The translations under genes were made by a program, and so were the position numbers. From QHCE01 sp041743105 (lineage in GTDB: Bacteria > Actinomycetota > Actinomycetes > Mycobacteriales > QHCE01), in the NCBI GenBank assembly GCA_041743105.1, contig JBGTNI010000010.1, positions 16,866 through 80,865 of the forward strand: a stretch of DNA of 64,000 bases, read 5' to 3'. The first letter of the stretch is position 1. Each line of letters starts with the position of its first letter. The notes beneath the pieces are model-generated. The model saw only the letters and a list, made by a program, of their open reading frames with translations. It was not told the DNA's origin and ran no database searches. Below, piece by piece: positions 51,460-60,197 of this stretch.

Positions 51460-52095
51460 ATGTTGAAACGTAAGATCGCTACATTGCTAGCGGTCGGAGC
51501 ACTCACCATCTCGCTCGCCGCGTGTGGTGACGACTCCAAGGATGACAGTTCCAGTGACAACAAGGCCGAGCCTTCGGCGTCCGCACCCGCCGCTGGCCCC
51601 TTCGGCGCGGGATGCGCAGGCGTGCCGACAGAGGGCGAGGGCAGCGTCGAGGGCATGACCGATGACCCGGTAGCTACCGCTGCCAGTAACAATCCTCTAC
51701 TGTCCACTTTGGTCACAGCTGTTAAGGCAGCGGACTTGGTCGACACGCTCAACGGCGCAGAGGCCCTCACCGTCTTCGCCCCGGCCAACACTGCCTTCGC
51801 GAAGATTCCTGAGGCCGACTTGAAGGCGCTACTGGCCGACAAGGAACAGCTGACCAAGGTTCTGAGCTATCACGTGGTCGCAGGCAAGCTCTCTCCTGAG
51901 CAGCTCGCCGGCACCCACAAGACCTTGGTGGAAGGCACGGAGCTGACCGTGACAGGCAGCGGCGAGAACTTCACCGTTAACGGCGGCTCCAAGGTGGTCT
52001 GTGGCAACGTGCAGACCGCTAACGCCACCGTGTATGTCGTCGACACCGTGCTCGATGTTTCGACCAAGAGCGTCATGGGAGCGAAGCAAAGCTAA
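51460..52095 (+). CDS. Fasciclin domain lipoprotein (MPT83-like)
   Basis: A 211-residue lipoprotein with lipobox LAAC (Cys22), a Ser/Asp-rich linker, and one FAS1 domain of about 135 residues (PLLSTLVTAVKAADLVDTL, LTVFAPANTAFAKIP, LSYHVVAGKL). It ends in a typical VYVVDTVLD strand. FAS1 lipoproteins of actinobacteria (MPT83/MPT70 in mycobacteria) are surface antigens with possible adhesion roles. ATG at 51460 follows AGAAAGAGAG. It is closed by a strong terminator. Confidence 0.9.
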   Translation: MLKRKIATLLAVGALTISLAACGDDSKDDSSSDNKAEPSASAPAAGPFGAGCAGVPTEGEGSVEGMTDDPVATAASNNPLLSTLVTAVKAADLVDTLNGAEALTVFAPANTAFAKIPEADLKALLADKEQLTKVLSYHVVAGKLSPEQLAGTHKTLVEGTELTVTGSGENFTVNGGSKVVCGNVQTANATVYVVDTVLDVSTKSVMGAKQS

Positions 52096-52109
52096 GCCTC
52101 TCGGAAGCT

Positions 52110-52156
52110 CTGACACACTGGGGCCCCGCCGTCATGGCGGGGCCCCAGTGTGTCAG
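52110..52156. terminator. Strong terminator after the fasciclin gene
   Basis: Perfect 21-bp arms at 52110-52130 and 52136-52156 with a 5-nt loop, containing ACACTGGGGCCCCGCC and its complement, between convergent fasciclin and era genes. Confidence 0.85.
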
Positions 52157-52250
52157 CTCGTCTGTTGTCGACGAACTCGACAGTTTTGCTATTTTCGGCC
52201 CAAGGCTCACATCTCTGTCGAATGCGTAAACAAAATCGCGGTAGAAGGAG

Positions 52251-53255
52251 TCAGAAACCTAGCCGGCGGAGCTGGCGAGGATCCCGCTGCCATTCCTTGG
52301 CGATCTTGACGTGTAGATCCAGGTACACCCGCATCCCCAGTAGGGCCTCGATGTGCTTACGGGACGTCATGCCGATCTGCTTCATCCGGGCACCGCGTGC
52401 GCCAAGGACGATAGCCTTCTGACTGGAGCGCTCTACGTAGACGTTGGCATAGATATCCAGCAGATCGTCCCGACCGGCACGAGGAATCATCTCCTCCACG
52501 ACCACCGCAACCGAGTGCGGCAGCTCGTCGCGCACCCCCTCCAACGCGGCCTCGCGAATCAACTCGGCGATCATCACCTGCTCGGGTTCATCGGTGAGCT
52601 CACCCGCTGGATACAGCGGCGGCGAGATCGGCAGTGCGGCAACCAACAGATCGGCGAGTAGGTCCACCTGGTCCCCCGCGGTGGCCGAGACTGGCACGAT
52701 CTCGGCGAACTCTCCCAGCTCGGAGACGGCGATCAGTTGACCGGCTAGCTTATCCCGATCGACCAGATCGGTCTTGGTGACCACAACGAAGATGTTGCGA
52801 CGGTCCAGGCGTGCCAGTTCGGCGGCGATGAACCGGTCACCCGGTCCCACTGGCTGATCGGCCGGTATACACAGCGCGACAACATCTACCTCAGACCAGG
52901 TGGTGCGCACGATGTCATTGAGTCGCGCTCCCAGCACGGTGCGGGGCCGATGCAGCCCCGGGGTGTCCACCAGTACCAGCTGGGCATCCTCCCGGTGGAC
53001 GATGCCGCGCACCGCGTGGCGGGTGGTCTGCGGCCGGTTACTGGTGATCGCGATTTTGCTACCCACCAGGGCGTTGGTCAGCGTGGACTTTCCCACGTTA
53101 GGCCTGCCCACAAAACATGCGAAACCAGCCCGATGATCTGCCGGGTAACTGGTTGTGAACCCCGAATCGGCTGTGTCTTTTCCGGCCGTGATTTCTTTGG
53201 TCACAGACTCTCTGGTCACAGACTCTCTGGCTGGAGTGTGTTCCGCTGTACTCAT
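52251..53255 (-). CDS. era: GTPase Era
   Basis: Era binds the 16S rRNA 3' end during 30S maturation. The 334-residue protein has G1 GRPNVGKST (about 50-58), G3 DTPG, G4 TKTDLVD, and the C-terminal KH domain (KAIVLGARGARMKQIG). An extra N-terminal tail of about 40 residues includes a near-repeat ESVTRESVTK, matching a direct repeat in the DNA at about 53202-53232. The start ATG at 53255 lies 2 bp after the stop of the CorC-type gene, so it is in that operon. Confidence 0.95.
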   Translation of the reverse strand: MSTAEHTPARESVTRESVTKEITAGKDTADSGFTTSYPADHRAGFACFVGRPNVGKSTLTNALVGSKIAITSNRPQTTRHAVRGIVHREDAQLVLVDTPGLHRPRTVLGARLNDIVRTTWSEVDVVALCIPADQPVGPGDRFIAAELARLDRRNIFVVVTKTDLVDRDKLAGQLIAVSELGEFAEIVPVSATAGDQVDLLADLLVAALPISPPLYPAGELTDEPEQVMIAELIREAALEGVRDELPHSVAVVVEEMIPRAGRDDLLDIYANVYVERSSQKAIVLGARGARMKQIGMTSRKHIEALLGMRVYLDLHVKIAKEWQRDPRQLRRLGF

Positions 53256-53257
53256 GG

Positions 53258-54580
53258 CTAGCTCTCCGCCGGGCTTGGGTTGTAAGGAGAACTAGTCATG
53301 CCCGCTGTGTTTGTTACGTCGGCCGCCACTTGACGCGAGATCACCACTGTATCCACCCGGTTTCGCCGTCCTCCGGCAGATTCCGCGGTGAGTCGCAGCT
53401 CACCGACCTGCGCCGTCGCGCCGGGGATCGGCACTTTTCCCAACGCGTGCGCGAGTAGGCCGCCGACCGTTTCGGCATCGTCCGTGGGCAACTGCACACC
53501 GAACAGCTCCGCGAGATCGTCCACCGGCAGGCGCGCGATCACACGGACGGCACCGGAGTCGAGCTGCTCGACGTGGGCGCGCTCATCGTCATACTCGTCG
53601 GCGATCTCCCCCACAATCTCTTCCACAATGTCTTCGATGGTGACCAGGCCCGCCGTACCGCCATATTCATCCACCACGATGGCAATGTGGATTCGGCGAG
53701 CTTGCATCTCCCGAAGCAGATCGTCGATCGGTTTGAACTCAGGAATGAACTCCGCCGGGCGCATCGCCGTGCGCACCAGAGCATTACTGGTGGCCGAGTG
53801 ATCATGAAGAGCCCGCGCTGCGTCCTTGAGGTATACCACTCCGACGATGTCGTCGACGTCGGCACCAACGACCGGAATTCGCGAGAAACCGCTGCGCAGT
53901 GCCAGGGTCAGCGCTTGCGAGACAGTCTTGTCCGCTTCGATCCACACCACGTCGGTACGAGGGACCATCACCTCGCGCACCATGGTGTCGCCCAGTTCGA
54001 ACACCGAGTGGATCATGTCGCGCTCGTCGTGCTCAACATCGCCCCGCTGCTCGGCGAGATCCAACAGTTCTCGTAGCTCGAGCTCAGTGGCGAAGGGACC
54101 TTCGCGATAGCCCTTTCCCGGTGTCACCGCGTTGCCGATCAAGATCAGCAACCGCGCTAGCGGCCCCAGCACAAGTCCCAACCGGCGAATGACCCCGGCA
54201 AGCGCCAACGCCACTGGGTAGGGATGCTGCCGGCCTACCGTGCGAGGGCCCACTCCCACCAACACGAAACTGACTACCGTCATCGCGGCCGCCGTTGCCG
54301 CCAACGCGAGCGGACCTAGTCCCCAGCTTCCAATCGCCACCCATGCCACCAGCAGTGTGGCGGTGAGTTCACATGCCAGCCGCAGCAAAAGCAGCAGACT
54401 CACATGCGCGGGTAGCGATCGGACCACAGCACCTAGAGCCAGCGCGCCCGGGACGCGGTCGGCCACAAGCTGCGCTACCCGGGTCGGAGCGACTCTAGCG
54501 AGGGCCGCGTCGGCCATCGCACAGCAACCTGCCGCTACGACCAGCGGCACAGTGGCGGCGATCAGCACTGGATCGCTCAT
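53258..54580 (-). CDS. HlyC/CorC family transporter (CNNM-like)
   Basis: A 440-residue protein with a DUF21-type N-terminal membrane domain (three or four helices in residues 1-130), two CBS domains (MVPRTDVVWIEADKTVSQAL; DDIVGVVYLKDAARAL) and a CorC_HlyC C-terminal domain (VDEYGGTAGLVTIEDIVEEIVGEI in adjoining blocks). Such proteins are implicated in magnesium homeostasis. In M. tuberculosis the ortholog Rv2366c lies between era and ybeY, as here. ATG at 54580 overlaps the ybeY stop (ATGA); an ATG at 54595 is also possible. Confidence 0.92.
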   Translation of the reverse strand: MSDPVLIAATVPLVVAAGCCAMADAALARVAPTRVAQLVADRVPGALALGAVVRSLPAHVSLLLLLRLACELTATLLVAWVAIGSWGLGPLALAATAAAMTVVSFVLVGVGPRTVGRQHPYPVALALAGVIRRLGLVLGPLARLLILIGNAVTPGKGYREGPFATELELRELLDLAEQRGDVEHDERDMIHSVFELGDTMVREVMVPRTDVVWIEADKTVSQALTLALRSGFSRIPVVGADVDDIVGVVYLKDAARALHDHSATSNALVRTAMRPAEFIPEFKPIDDLLREMQARRIHIAIVVDEYGGTAGLVTIEDIVEEIVGEIADEYDDERAHVEQLDSGAVRVIARLPVDDLAELFGVQLPTDDAETVGGLLAHALGKVPIPGATAQVGELRLTAESAGGRRNRVDTVVISRQVAADVTNTAGMTSSPYNPSPAES

Positions 54581-55038
54581 GGTTGAGAGTGCCATGTGCG
54601 CAACAGCCGGTTCTGTAACGCGAACATCTCGCGCTCTTCCTCCGGATCGGCATGGTCGTAGCCAAGTAGGTGCAGCACCCCATGCACGGTGAGCAGGTGC
54701 AGCTCGTCGGCCATGCTGTGACCTGCTTGCCGGGCTTGCTGCTTGGCAACGGCCGGACAGAGCACCACATCGCCGAGTAGCGCGAATGTGTCGCCTGGCA
54801 CATGGCCGGGACCACGCTCGGAGTCGAACTCATCCATCGGGAATGCCAGTACATCGGTGGGACCGGAAGAGTCCATCCACCGCTGGTTCAACTCACTCAT
54901 GTGCTCGGTATCGATCAGCAGCATCGACAGTTCGGCCATCGGGCTCACGCCCATCTCCTCGAGGGCATGTCGGGCGACCGCGACGAGCATGGATTCATCC
55001 AGTACGACACCCGATTCGTTGGCTATCTCGATCGACAT
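54577..55038 (-). CDS. ybeY: rRNA maturation endoribonuclease YbeY
   Basis: A 153-residue zinc RNase needed for 16S rRNA processing and 70S quality control. The metal site HGVLHLLGYDHADP (HxxxHxxxxxH) is intact, and LNQRWMDSSGPTDVLAFP precedes it. ATG at 55038 follows the phoH stop (55045) by 6 bp, so phoH-ybeY-corC-era is one operon. Confidence 0.96.
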   Translation of the reverse strand: MSIEIANESGVVLDESMLVAVARHALEEMGVSPMAELSMLLIDTEHMSELNQRWMDSSGPTDVLAFPMDEFDSERGPGHVPGDTFALLGDVVLCPAVAKQQARQAGHSMADELHLLTVHGVLHLLGYDHADPEEEREMFALQNRLLRTWHSQP

Positions 55039-55044
55039 CGCGGG

Positions 55045-57258
55045 TCAACCCCTCAAGTCCCGTGCGGCGCGACCACGTTGCGCGCTGAGCCGTCGCGGCA
55101 AACGTGCCCGCTCCGCCGTGGTGTCATCGTCTGCCGCCGAGCGAGCGTCCCACACGGCGTACGCGTCGACGATCTCACCCACCAAACGGTGACGCACGAC
55201 ATCTTCGCTGGTCAGCGATGAGAAATGCACGTCATCGACATCGCCGAGAATCTCGCGGACAAGTTTGAGACCGCTGTGGGTGTTGCCGGGTAGATCCACC
55301 TGCGTAATGTCGCCGGTTACCACGATCTTGGACCCGAAACCTAGCCGGGTTAGGAACATCTTCATCTGCGCCGGTGTGGTGTTCTGCGCCTCGTCGAGGA
55401 GTATGAAAGCGTCGTTGAGCGTGTTATGCGTCAACAGGTAATCCTCGGTGACATAGAGTGCATCAGCTGCCGCCACCTGGATGCATACCGTCTCCGCCCG
55501 CCCTGCGGGTTCGATGCTGTCGATGAAACGTAGCGGCCGGCCGCCACCTTCGGCGGCGTGGTACTTCTTCCGCTTACGGGTGAGACGGAAAGGTTCAACG
55601 CCGGCGGGAAGACGGATGTCGATGATGTACGCATCATGGCGATAGCCAATCTCACGGCCGCGCACCTGGCCCGATTTCCTTCCCTGCACTGCCCGGCGGC
55701 GGACATACGCCACACCACCCAGCGATCGGACCAGACGGATCACGCCGTCCCTAAGCATTGGCGATGTGGTGGTGTACTGGACGCGGCAGGTCCGGTCGAC
55801 CTGGATGACCGGTCCACCATCGGCGTCCAGCAACCCATTGAGGACAGCGAGACGGACCGCAGCGCTGTTGTAGAGGTAAGCATCCGGAATGAACTTCGAG
55901 TGTGAACGAGTGCCCAGCAAGTTCAACGAGCGCAGTGCTCCGGTCACCGGGTTCTCCAGTGTGACGACATCACCAGATGCCCTCACACGGTTGAGGGTGT
56001 AGTTCACTCGGTCCTTCCACCGCACCTTGACCCCTGGGAGGAGCAGCTCTAGCGCGGAGACGAGTTCCGGATCCTCGGTGGCGAAGGCGGGAGTGGTCGA
56101 ACCCGTCAGGCAGCCGTCACCAAGTAGCAGGCCGAGGGCATACGGTTCCATGGGGATCTTTAGTTCGGGGTGGCACACTGGTGCGGTAAGCAGCGGTAGT
56201 TCGTATCGACGGGCATGGGCGGCACGAAGGTTACCGATCATTTCCTTGGTTTCGAGGACGCGCCAGGGCTTGCCGCGACGGCGATCAGACGCCGTCGCGA
56301 CCGTCCAGAGGTGATCGCCGCAGCACAACGTTGAGGCGTCGTCCTGAGCTGTGACGCGGTACACGTCCTTCTCGCCTTGCGGAAACACACCAAGAACCGG
56401 GGTCGGTTCCCCGTTAGAGCCGATGACGAGATCACCTATTTCCAAGCCACCGATCGGGCAGAAACCGTTTGGAGTCAGTACTTTAGTGAAGATAGGTTGG
56501 GCACGTCCCCGCATGTACGCCAGCGGCGCGACCTCGATGGTTCCGGCTTGCATTAGCCGCGGGATCGAGTCGGCGTCGAGCATGTCGTGCAACGCATCGT
56601 AGAGCGGTCGCAGATAGGGGTCGATTTTCTCGTACAGCGTCCCCGGCAAATACCCCAGCCGCTCCCCAGCTTCGACAGCGGGGCGCGTGAGAATGATGCG
56701 GTTCACCGTCTTGGCTTGCAGTGCCTGCACCGCCTTGGCCATCGCCAGGTAGGTCTTGCCGGTTCCCGCCGGCCCGATGCCGAAGACAACCGTGTGAGCA
56801 TCGATCGCGTCCACATAGCGCTTCTGGTTCAGGGTTTTAGGACGAATAGTGCGACCACGACTCGACAGTACGTTCAGCGTGAGCACATCAGCGGGACGTT
56901 GACCGTCGGTGAGTGGGGTAGCAAGCATGTCGATGGCGCGACGGGCAGCGTCCGGCGTCAGAGGCTGATCGCGCTCGATCAACGCAAGTAACTCGCGAAA
57001 GATACGTTCGGCTAAGGCATTCTGTGCCGGCGTACCGGTGAGGGTAATTTCGTTTCCCCGAACCAGAATGTCGGACGCGACAGCACCCTCGACCACTTTA
57101 AGGATCTCGTCACCGGAACCGAGCAGGCTCATCATGTCGGCCGGGCCTACCACCATACGGCTCTGCTGTGTGGTCCCGATATCTGGAACATGCGGGTGTG
57201 CTGCGGCATGGTCGGTAGGGGGTCGTGCGACAGGTTCTGACATATGGTTGCCGCTCAT
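55045..57258 (-). CDS. phoH: PhoH ATPase precursor with intein
   Basis: A 737-residue precursor. Residues 1-252 and 613-737 form a 377-residue PhoH ATPase: Walker A GIGPAGTGKTYLAMAKA (about 161-177), LTRPAVEAGERLGYLPG, the site AYMRGR, then TLNDAFILLDEAQNTT and GFGSKIVVTGDITQVDLP. Residues 253-612 are an intein inserted between Arg252 and Thr613, in the Walker B region. PhoH is an RNA helicase or NTPase-like protein encoded with YbeY and Era and presumably linked to rRNA maturation; splicing would be needed for activity. The start ATG at 57258 is used; ATG at 57243 is an alternative. Confidence 0.94.
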   Translation of the reverse strand: MSGNHMSEPVARPPTDHAAAHPHVPDIGTTQQSRMVVGPADMMSLLGSGDEILKVVEGAVASDILVRGNEITLTGTPAQNALAERIFRELLALIERDQPLTPDAARRAIDMLATPLTDGQRPADVLTLNVLSSRGRTIRPKTLNQKRYVDAIDAHTVVFGIGPAGTGKTYLAMAKAVQALQAKTVNRIILTRPAVEAGERLGYLPGTLYEKIDPYLRPLYDALHDMLDADSIPRLMQAGTIEVAPLAYMRGRAQPIFTKVLTPNGFCPIGGLEIGDLVIGSNGEPTPVLGVFPQGEKDVYRVTAQDDASTLCCGDHLWTVATASDRRRGKPWRVLETKEMIGNLRAAHARRYELPLLTAPVCHPELKIPMEPYALGLLLGDGCLTGSTTPAFATEDPELVSALELLLPGVKVRWKDRVNYTLNRVRASGDVVTLENPVTGALRSLNLLGTRSHSKFIPDAYLYNSAAVRLAVLNGLLDADGGPVIQVDRTCRVQYTTTSPMLRDGVIRLVRSLGGVAYVRRRAVQGRKSGQVRGREIGYRHDAYIIDIRLPAGVEPFRLTRKRKKYHAAEGGGRPLRFIDSIEPAGRAETVCIQVAAADALYVTEDYLLTHNTLNDAFILLDEAQNTTPAQMKMFLTRLGFGSKIVVTGDITQVDLPGNTHSGLKLVREILGDVDDVHFSSLTSEDVVRHRLVGEIVDAYAVWDARSAADDDTTAERARLPRRLSAQRGRAARDLRG
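55423..56502 (-). mobile_element. Intein with LAGLIDADG homing endonuclease in phoH
   Basis: A 360-residue intein. It starts with Ala (AQPIFTKVLTPNGF), not Cys or Ser. Block B contains GDHLW. The DOD endonuclease motifs are YALGLLLGDGCL and LAVLNGLLDADGG. Block F has Cys in TVCIQVAAADALYV, and the C-terminus is YLLTHN followed by Thr of the extein. Ala1 with Trp in block B, Cys in block F and Thr at +1 is the pattern described for class 3 inteins. Both endonuclease motifs look intact, so homing may still be active. Confidence 0.88.
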
Positions 57259-57308
57259 ACTGCTTTCAGCTGGTAGAGAACTGGTAGCGAATGGGACGTC
57301 TGTCCATC

Positions 57309-57671
57309 CTACCTGGAGGTCGGTGCCAGCATGGGCCCCAACGGCCTGCCACCGAGTACGTGCGCGTGGACATGAAACACCTCTTGACCGCCGTGGCGTC
57401 CGGTGTTGAACAACACCCGGTAGCCATCGTCGGCAAGATCCTGCGATGCCGCGACTTCCCCGGCGGCGTGCAGCACCGCTCCGGCAAGCTCAGGGTCAGC
57501 AGTGGCCAGCTCGGCGACAGTGGCATGGTGCCGCTTGGGAATCACCAGTACGTGCACCGGAGCTTTGGGCGCAATATCTGCAAACGCAAGCACCCGATCG
57601 GTGTCGTACAGGATCTGTGCCGGGATTTCCCCGGCCACGATGCGACAGAACAAGCATTCGGCTTCCGACAT
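57309..57671 (-). CDS. HIT family nucleotide-binding protein
   Basis: A 120-residue histidine triad protein of the HINT branch: ECLFCRIVAGEIPAQILYD at the N-terminus with a CxxC-like pair, VIPKRHH, and the catalytic HVHAHVLGG near the C-terminus. HINT enzymes hydrolyse adenosine phosphoramidates. It lies 50 bp upstream of phoH on the same strand. Confidence 0.92.
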   Translation of the reverse strand: MSEAECLFCRIVAGEIPAQILYDTDRVLAFADIAPKAPVHVLVIPKRHHATVAELATADPELAGAVLHAAGEVAASQDLADDGYRVLFNTGRHGGQEVFHVHAHVLGGRPLGPMLAPTSR

Positions 57672-57721
57672 GCTGCGATGATAGCGGCTGGGGTAATTAG
57701 CTTTGAGTTCAACATGCTAAT

Positions 57722-57991
57722 ATGATGCTTATGAAAAAAGCTGTGACACTTTCTATTGATGAAGATGTGGCTGCGCTTATCCGTGACCGAGCCGCGGCCG
57801 CAGGTATATCGGTGTCAGCCTTCGCGGAAAAGGCCCTCTACGATGCGGGGCGCGCGGCGATGTTCGCCGAACACGCCGCGGGACTAGCGGCAATCGGCAT
57901 CGACCTGAAAGCTGAACACGCCGCAAACGAACGTGCACGCCGATTATGGGCCAAGAGCGCCAGCTCTAAGGAAAATCATGCTACGTGGTGA
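57722..57991 (+). CDS. Ribbon-helix-helix antitoxin-like protein
   Basis: An 89-residue protein. The N-terminal 45 residues have a RHH/CopG pattern (KAVTLSIDEDVAALIRDRAAAAGISVSAF in adjoining blocks), followed by a helical C-terminus that would bind a toxin. No Shine-Dalgarno is seen before the ATG-rich start (MMLMKK), so leaderless translation or a later ATG is possible. The downstream toxin-like gene overlaps it by 14 bp. It most resembles antitoxins of MazF-type toxins in actinobacteria. Confidence 0.75.
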   Translation: MMLMKKAVTLSIDEDVAALIRDRAAAAGISVSAFAEKALYDAGRAAMFAEHAAGLAAIGIDLKAEHAANERARRLWAKSASSKENHATW

Positions 57992-58265
57992 ACTGTGGGC
58001 GCGCGGCGACCGGTCGGACACCATCGTTTTGATCCTCAGCAACGACATGCTTCACACAACAAGTCCATACGTCGTAGCGTGCACTGTCACACCCGCCGAT
58101 CCCGGTGAACATTTCCCCGGCATCATCCGGCATGAACAGTGGTGCATCCTGCCGTCTATGGTGCTGTGGCTGCCCCAGGCGGCGCTCGCCCGGAAAGTGG
58201 GTATCGTCTCGGACGATACAATGTACGCCGCTCACCGTTTTCTTACCGCCGTACTCGCCCCGTAA
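57978..58265 (+). CDS. MazF/PemK-like toxin
   Basis: A 95-residue small protein in the position expected for a toxin. The N-terminus LRGELWARGDRSDTIVLILSND resembles MazF (RGEIWxV...PVLVLSND), with an SPYVVACTVTPAD segment in the middle. The usual conserved Arg after the first strand and the Thr-Pro region are partly present. ATG at 57978 follows AAGGAAA and overlaps the antitoxin gene. MazF toxins cleave mRNA at short motifs. The match is by pattern only and could be a related PemK-fold protein. Confidence 0.7.
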   Translation: MLRGELWARGDRSDTIVLILSNDMLHTTSPYVVACTVTPADPGEHFPGIIRHEQWCILPSMVLWLPQAALARKVGIVSDDTMYAAHRFLTAVLAP

Positions 58266-58295
58266 GAGCGTCGCCAACCGCATTAGGATAACCCG

Positions 58296-58907
58296 ATGTT
58301 GTGGTGGCGGGGTTTTGGAACAGGCCCGACGCGGGAAGCGTGTCTGCAGCAGCGGCTTGCCCAGCTCTATGCAACGCTGGACAAGCAACAGCTCAGCTAC
58401 GGCGAGCCGGGCATGACACACCGCGAAGACGTGCGTCGCGGTTTCCGTCGGACAGTGGTACGTGAGCGAGTCGGCAACGGTGAAGCTACCTTTCGACGAG
58501 CTTACGACGCACTGTTGGGCGGTCAGATGCACCGGCGTGCCGGCCTGGGTCTTTTCCCGACGGACCTGCGCCTATCTGCCGGGACCGATTTTGTGAGCTT
58601 CATTTCATCTGGTCCGATTACCGTAGCTAATCCATGTCGCGTGATCGCCGTACTGGACGAGCCGCTGCGCGCCAGCGTCAGCTACGGCACCCTGCCAGGA
58701 CACCCGCTTTGCGGGGAAGAGGAGTTCTTGGTGGAGCTGGAGTCCGGCGGCACGGTCTGGTTCGTCATCACCGCCGTCAGTAAACCCGGCGCGCTCTATG
58801 CCCATCTCGGTGCGCCGCTGACGCGGCGGGCGCAGTCCTTTGCCGCGCACCGCTTCATGCGGGCCCTACGCAGCCTGGCCAACCAATCTCCACAGAACAC
58901 GCCATAA
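58296..58907 (+). CDS. DUF1990 family protein
   Basis: A 203-residue protein matching DUF1990: RVGNGEATFRRAYDALLG near residue 55, AGTDFVSFISSGPITVANPCRVIAVLDEP in adjoining blocks, SVSYGTLPGHPLCGEEEFLVE, and the C-terminal GAPLTRRAQ. The fold is thought to be START-like; the function is unknown. It starts 31 bp after the toxin gene and ends 13 bp before the probable start of the flavoprotein, so these may be co-transcribed. Confidence 0.88.
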   Translation: MLWWRGFGTGPTREACLQQRLAQLYATLDKQQLSYGEPGMTHREDVRRGFRRTVVRERVGNGEATFRRAYDALLGGQMHRRAGLGLFPTDLRLSAGTDFVSFISSGPITVANPCRVIAVLDEPLRASVSYGTLPGHPLCGEEEFLVELESGGTVWFVITAVSKPGALYAHLGAPLTRRAQSFAAHRFMRALRSLANQSPQNTP

Positions 58908-58920
58908 GCGGGAGCACACC

Positions 58921-60177
58921 ATAAACAGCGCTACGAGCTTTGATGTGATCGTCATCGGCGCCGGACCTGCGGGTTCGGTTGCGGCCTACGCGGCAGCCGC
59001 TCGGGGACTACGGGTGGCCCTAGTGGACCAACGACGCTTCCCTCGCGATAAATCGTGCGGTGACGGTATCGGCCCGGGAGGGTCACGACTACTGCAACGA
59101 TTGCGGCTGGGGCATGTCCTCGCAGATGCCACAGCGATCAGCCGCCTCTGTATCGCGGGTCCAGACGGGACGCAGGCACGCAGCGAAATACCGACGGTGG
59201 ATGGTGAGTCGCAACACGGCTACGTGATGGCACGCACGACCTTCGACGATCGTCTCTTCCGGGCGGCTTGCCAGGCAGGAGCGGAAGACTACTCCGGCTA
59301 CAAACTGCACCTGCCTGATGGCGGCGACACCCGCGGCGATGCCTGCCGTATCGTCACCGTCCGCCGCACCGATGCCGGTGATGGGTCAGGCGAGATCAAG
59401 CTTTCCTGCCGCTTGCTGATCGGGGCAGACGGCGCGTATTCGGCGGTTCGGCGACTACTGCGGGTACCTGCTCACCCCGAGCACGCCACGCTGCTGGCCA
59501 TGCGCGCTTACGCCGATGTTCCCGCCGACTTCGAGCCTCGGTTGATGTTCGAGTTCAGTAGAGACCTGCTTCCCGGATACGGCTGGATCTTTCCCAACGG
59601 CTCGGGCTCGGTTAACGTCGGCGTCGGGCTGCCGCTGGCTTCGATGCGCTCAGCGTCGATAGGTTCTAAGTCGGTGGACATCCGAGATCGCCTGGCGCGT
59701 TTCGTCGACGGCGCCCGAAGCCTTGGACTCAAGATCGGCGAGCTACGAGGGCATCGATCTCATCACCTGCCGACGGCATCGAACATCCCCCGTCTGAGCT
59801 ATCCCCGTGCCGCACTCGTAGGCGACAGCGCGGCCATGATCAACCCGTTGAGCGGTGAAGGCATCGTGTACGCGATGACGGCAGCGGCAGCACTCGTCGA
59901 ACGGCTCCCCAACGAGCTGGGCGATAACGATGCGCTCGACGACGCGTTGCGCAGCTACGAACTGTGGTATCGCGACACCTACGGCAGGCATATGCGCGCC
60001 AATCATTGGGCAACTCGCATCATGACCCGGCCCGGTGGGGCAAGCTGGGCGGTGCGAGCAGCCCATCGCAGTCCCGAGGTAATGGCCGCGGCGGTGAAGC
60101 TGCTATTTGGTCTGGGCCACATCCCGCGTCGCGCCCTCGCCAAAGGATTGGTCCACGCCGCGCTGCGACGGTGGTAG
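58921..60177 (+). CDS. Geranylgeranyl-reductase-family FAD protein, unusual start
   Basis: A 418-residue flavoprotein of the geranylgeranyl reductase/FixC family: FAD motif VIVIGAGPAGSVAAYAAAARG, SCGDGIGPGGSRLLQRL, LLIGADGAYSAVRRLL and the C-terminal AALVGDSAAMINPLSGEGIVYAM in adjoining blocks. In mycobacteria the homolog reduces the isoprenoid chain of menaquinone. No ATG, GTG or TTG lies at the expected position. The best-placed start is ATA at 58921, with GGGAG 6 nt upstream; GTG at 58945 would give a very short N-terminus that still contains the FAD motif. An in-frame ATG at 58840 lies inside the DUF1990 gene. Confidence 0.85.
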   Translation: MNSATSFDVIVIGAGPAGSVAAYAAAARGLRVALVDQRRFPRDKSCGDGIGPGGSRLLQRLRLGHVLADATAISRLCIAGPDGTQARSEIPTVDGESQHGYVMARTTFDDRLFRAACQAGAEDYSGYKLHLPDGGDTRGDACRIVTVRRTDAGDGSGEIKLSCRLLIGADGAYSAVRRLLRVPAHPEHATLLAMRAYADVPADFEPRLMFEFSRDLLPGYGWIFPNGSGSVNVGVGLPLASMRSASIGSKSVDIRDRLARFVDGARSLGLKIGELRGHRSHHLPTASNIPRLSYPRAALVGDSAAMINPLSGEGIVYAMTAAAALVERLPNELGDNDALDDALRSYELWYRDTYGRHMRANHWATRIMTRPGGASWAVRAAHRSPEVMAAAVKLLFGLGHIPRRALAKGLVHAALRRW

Positions 60178-60197
60178 GCATCTCACCCACGAACTCG

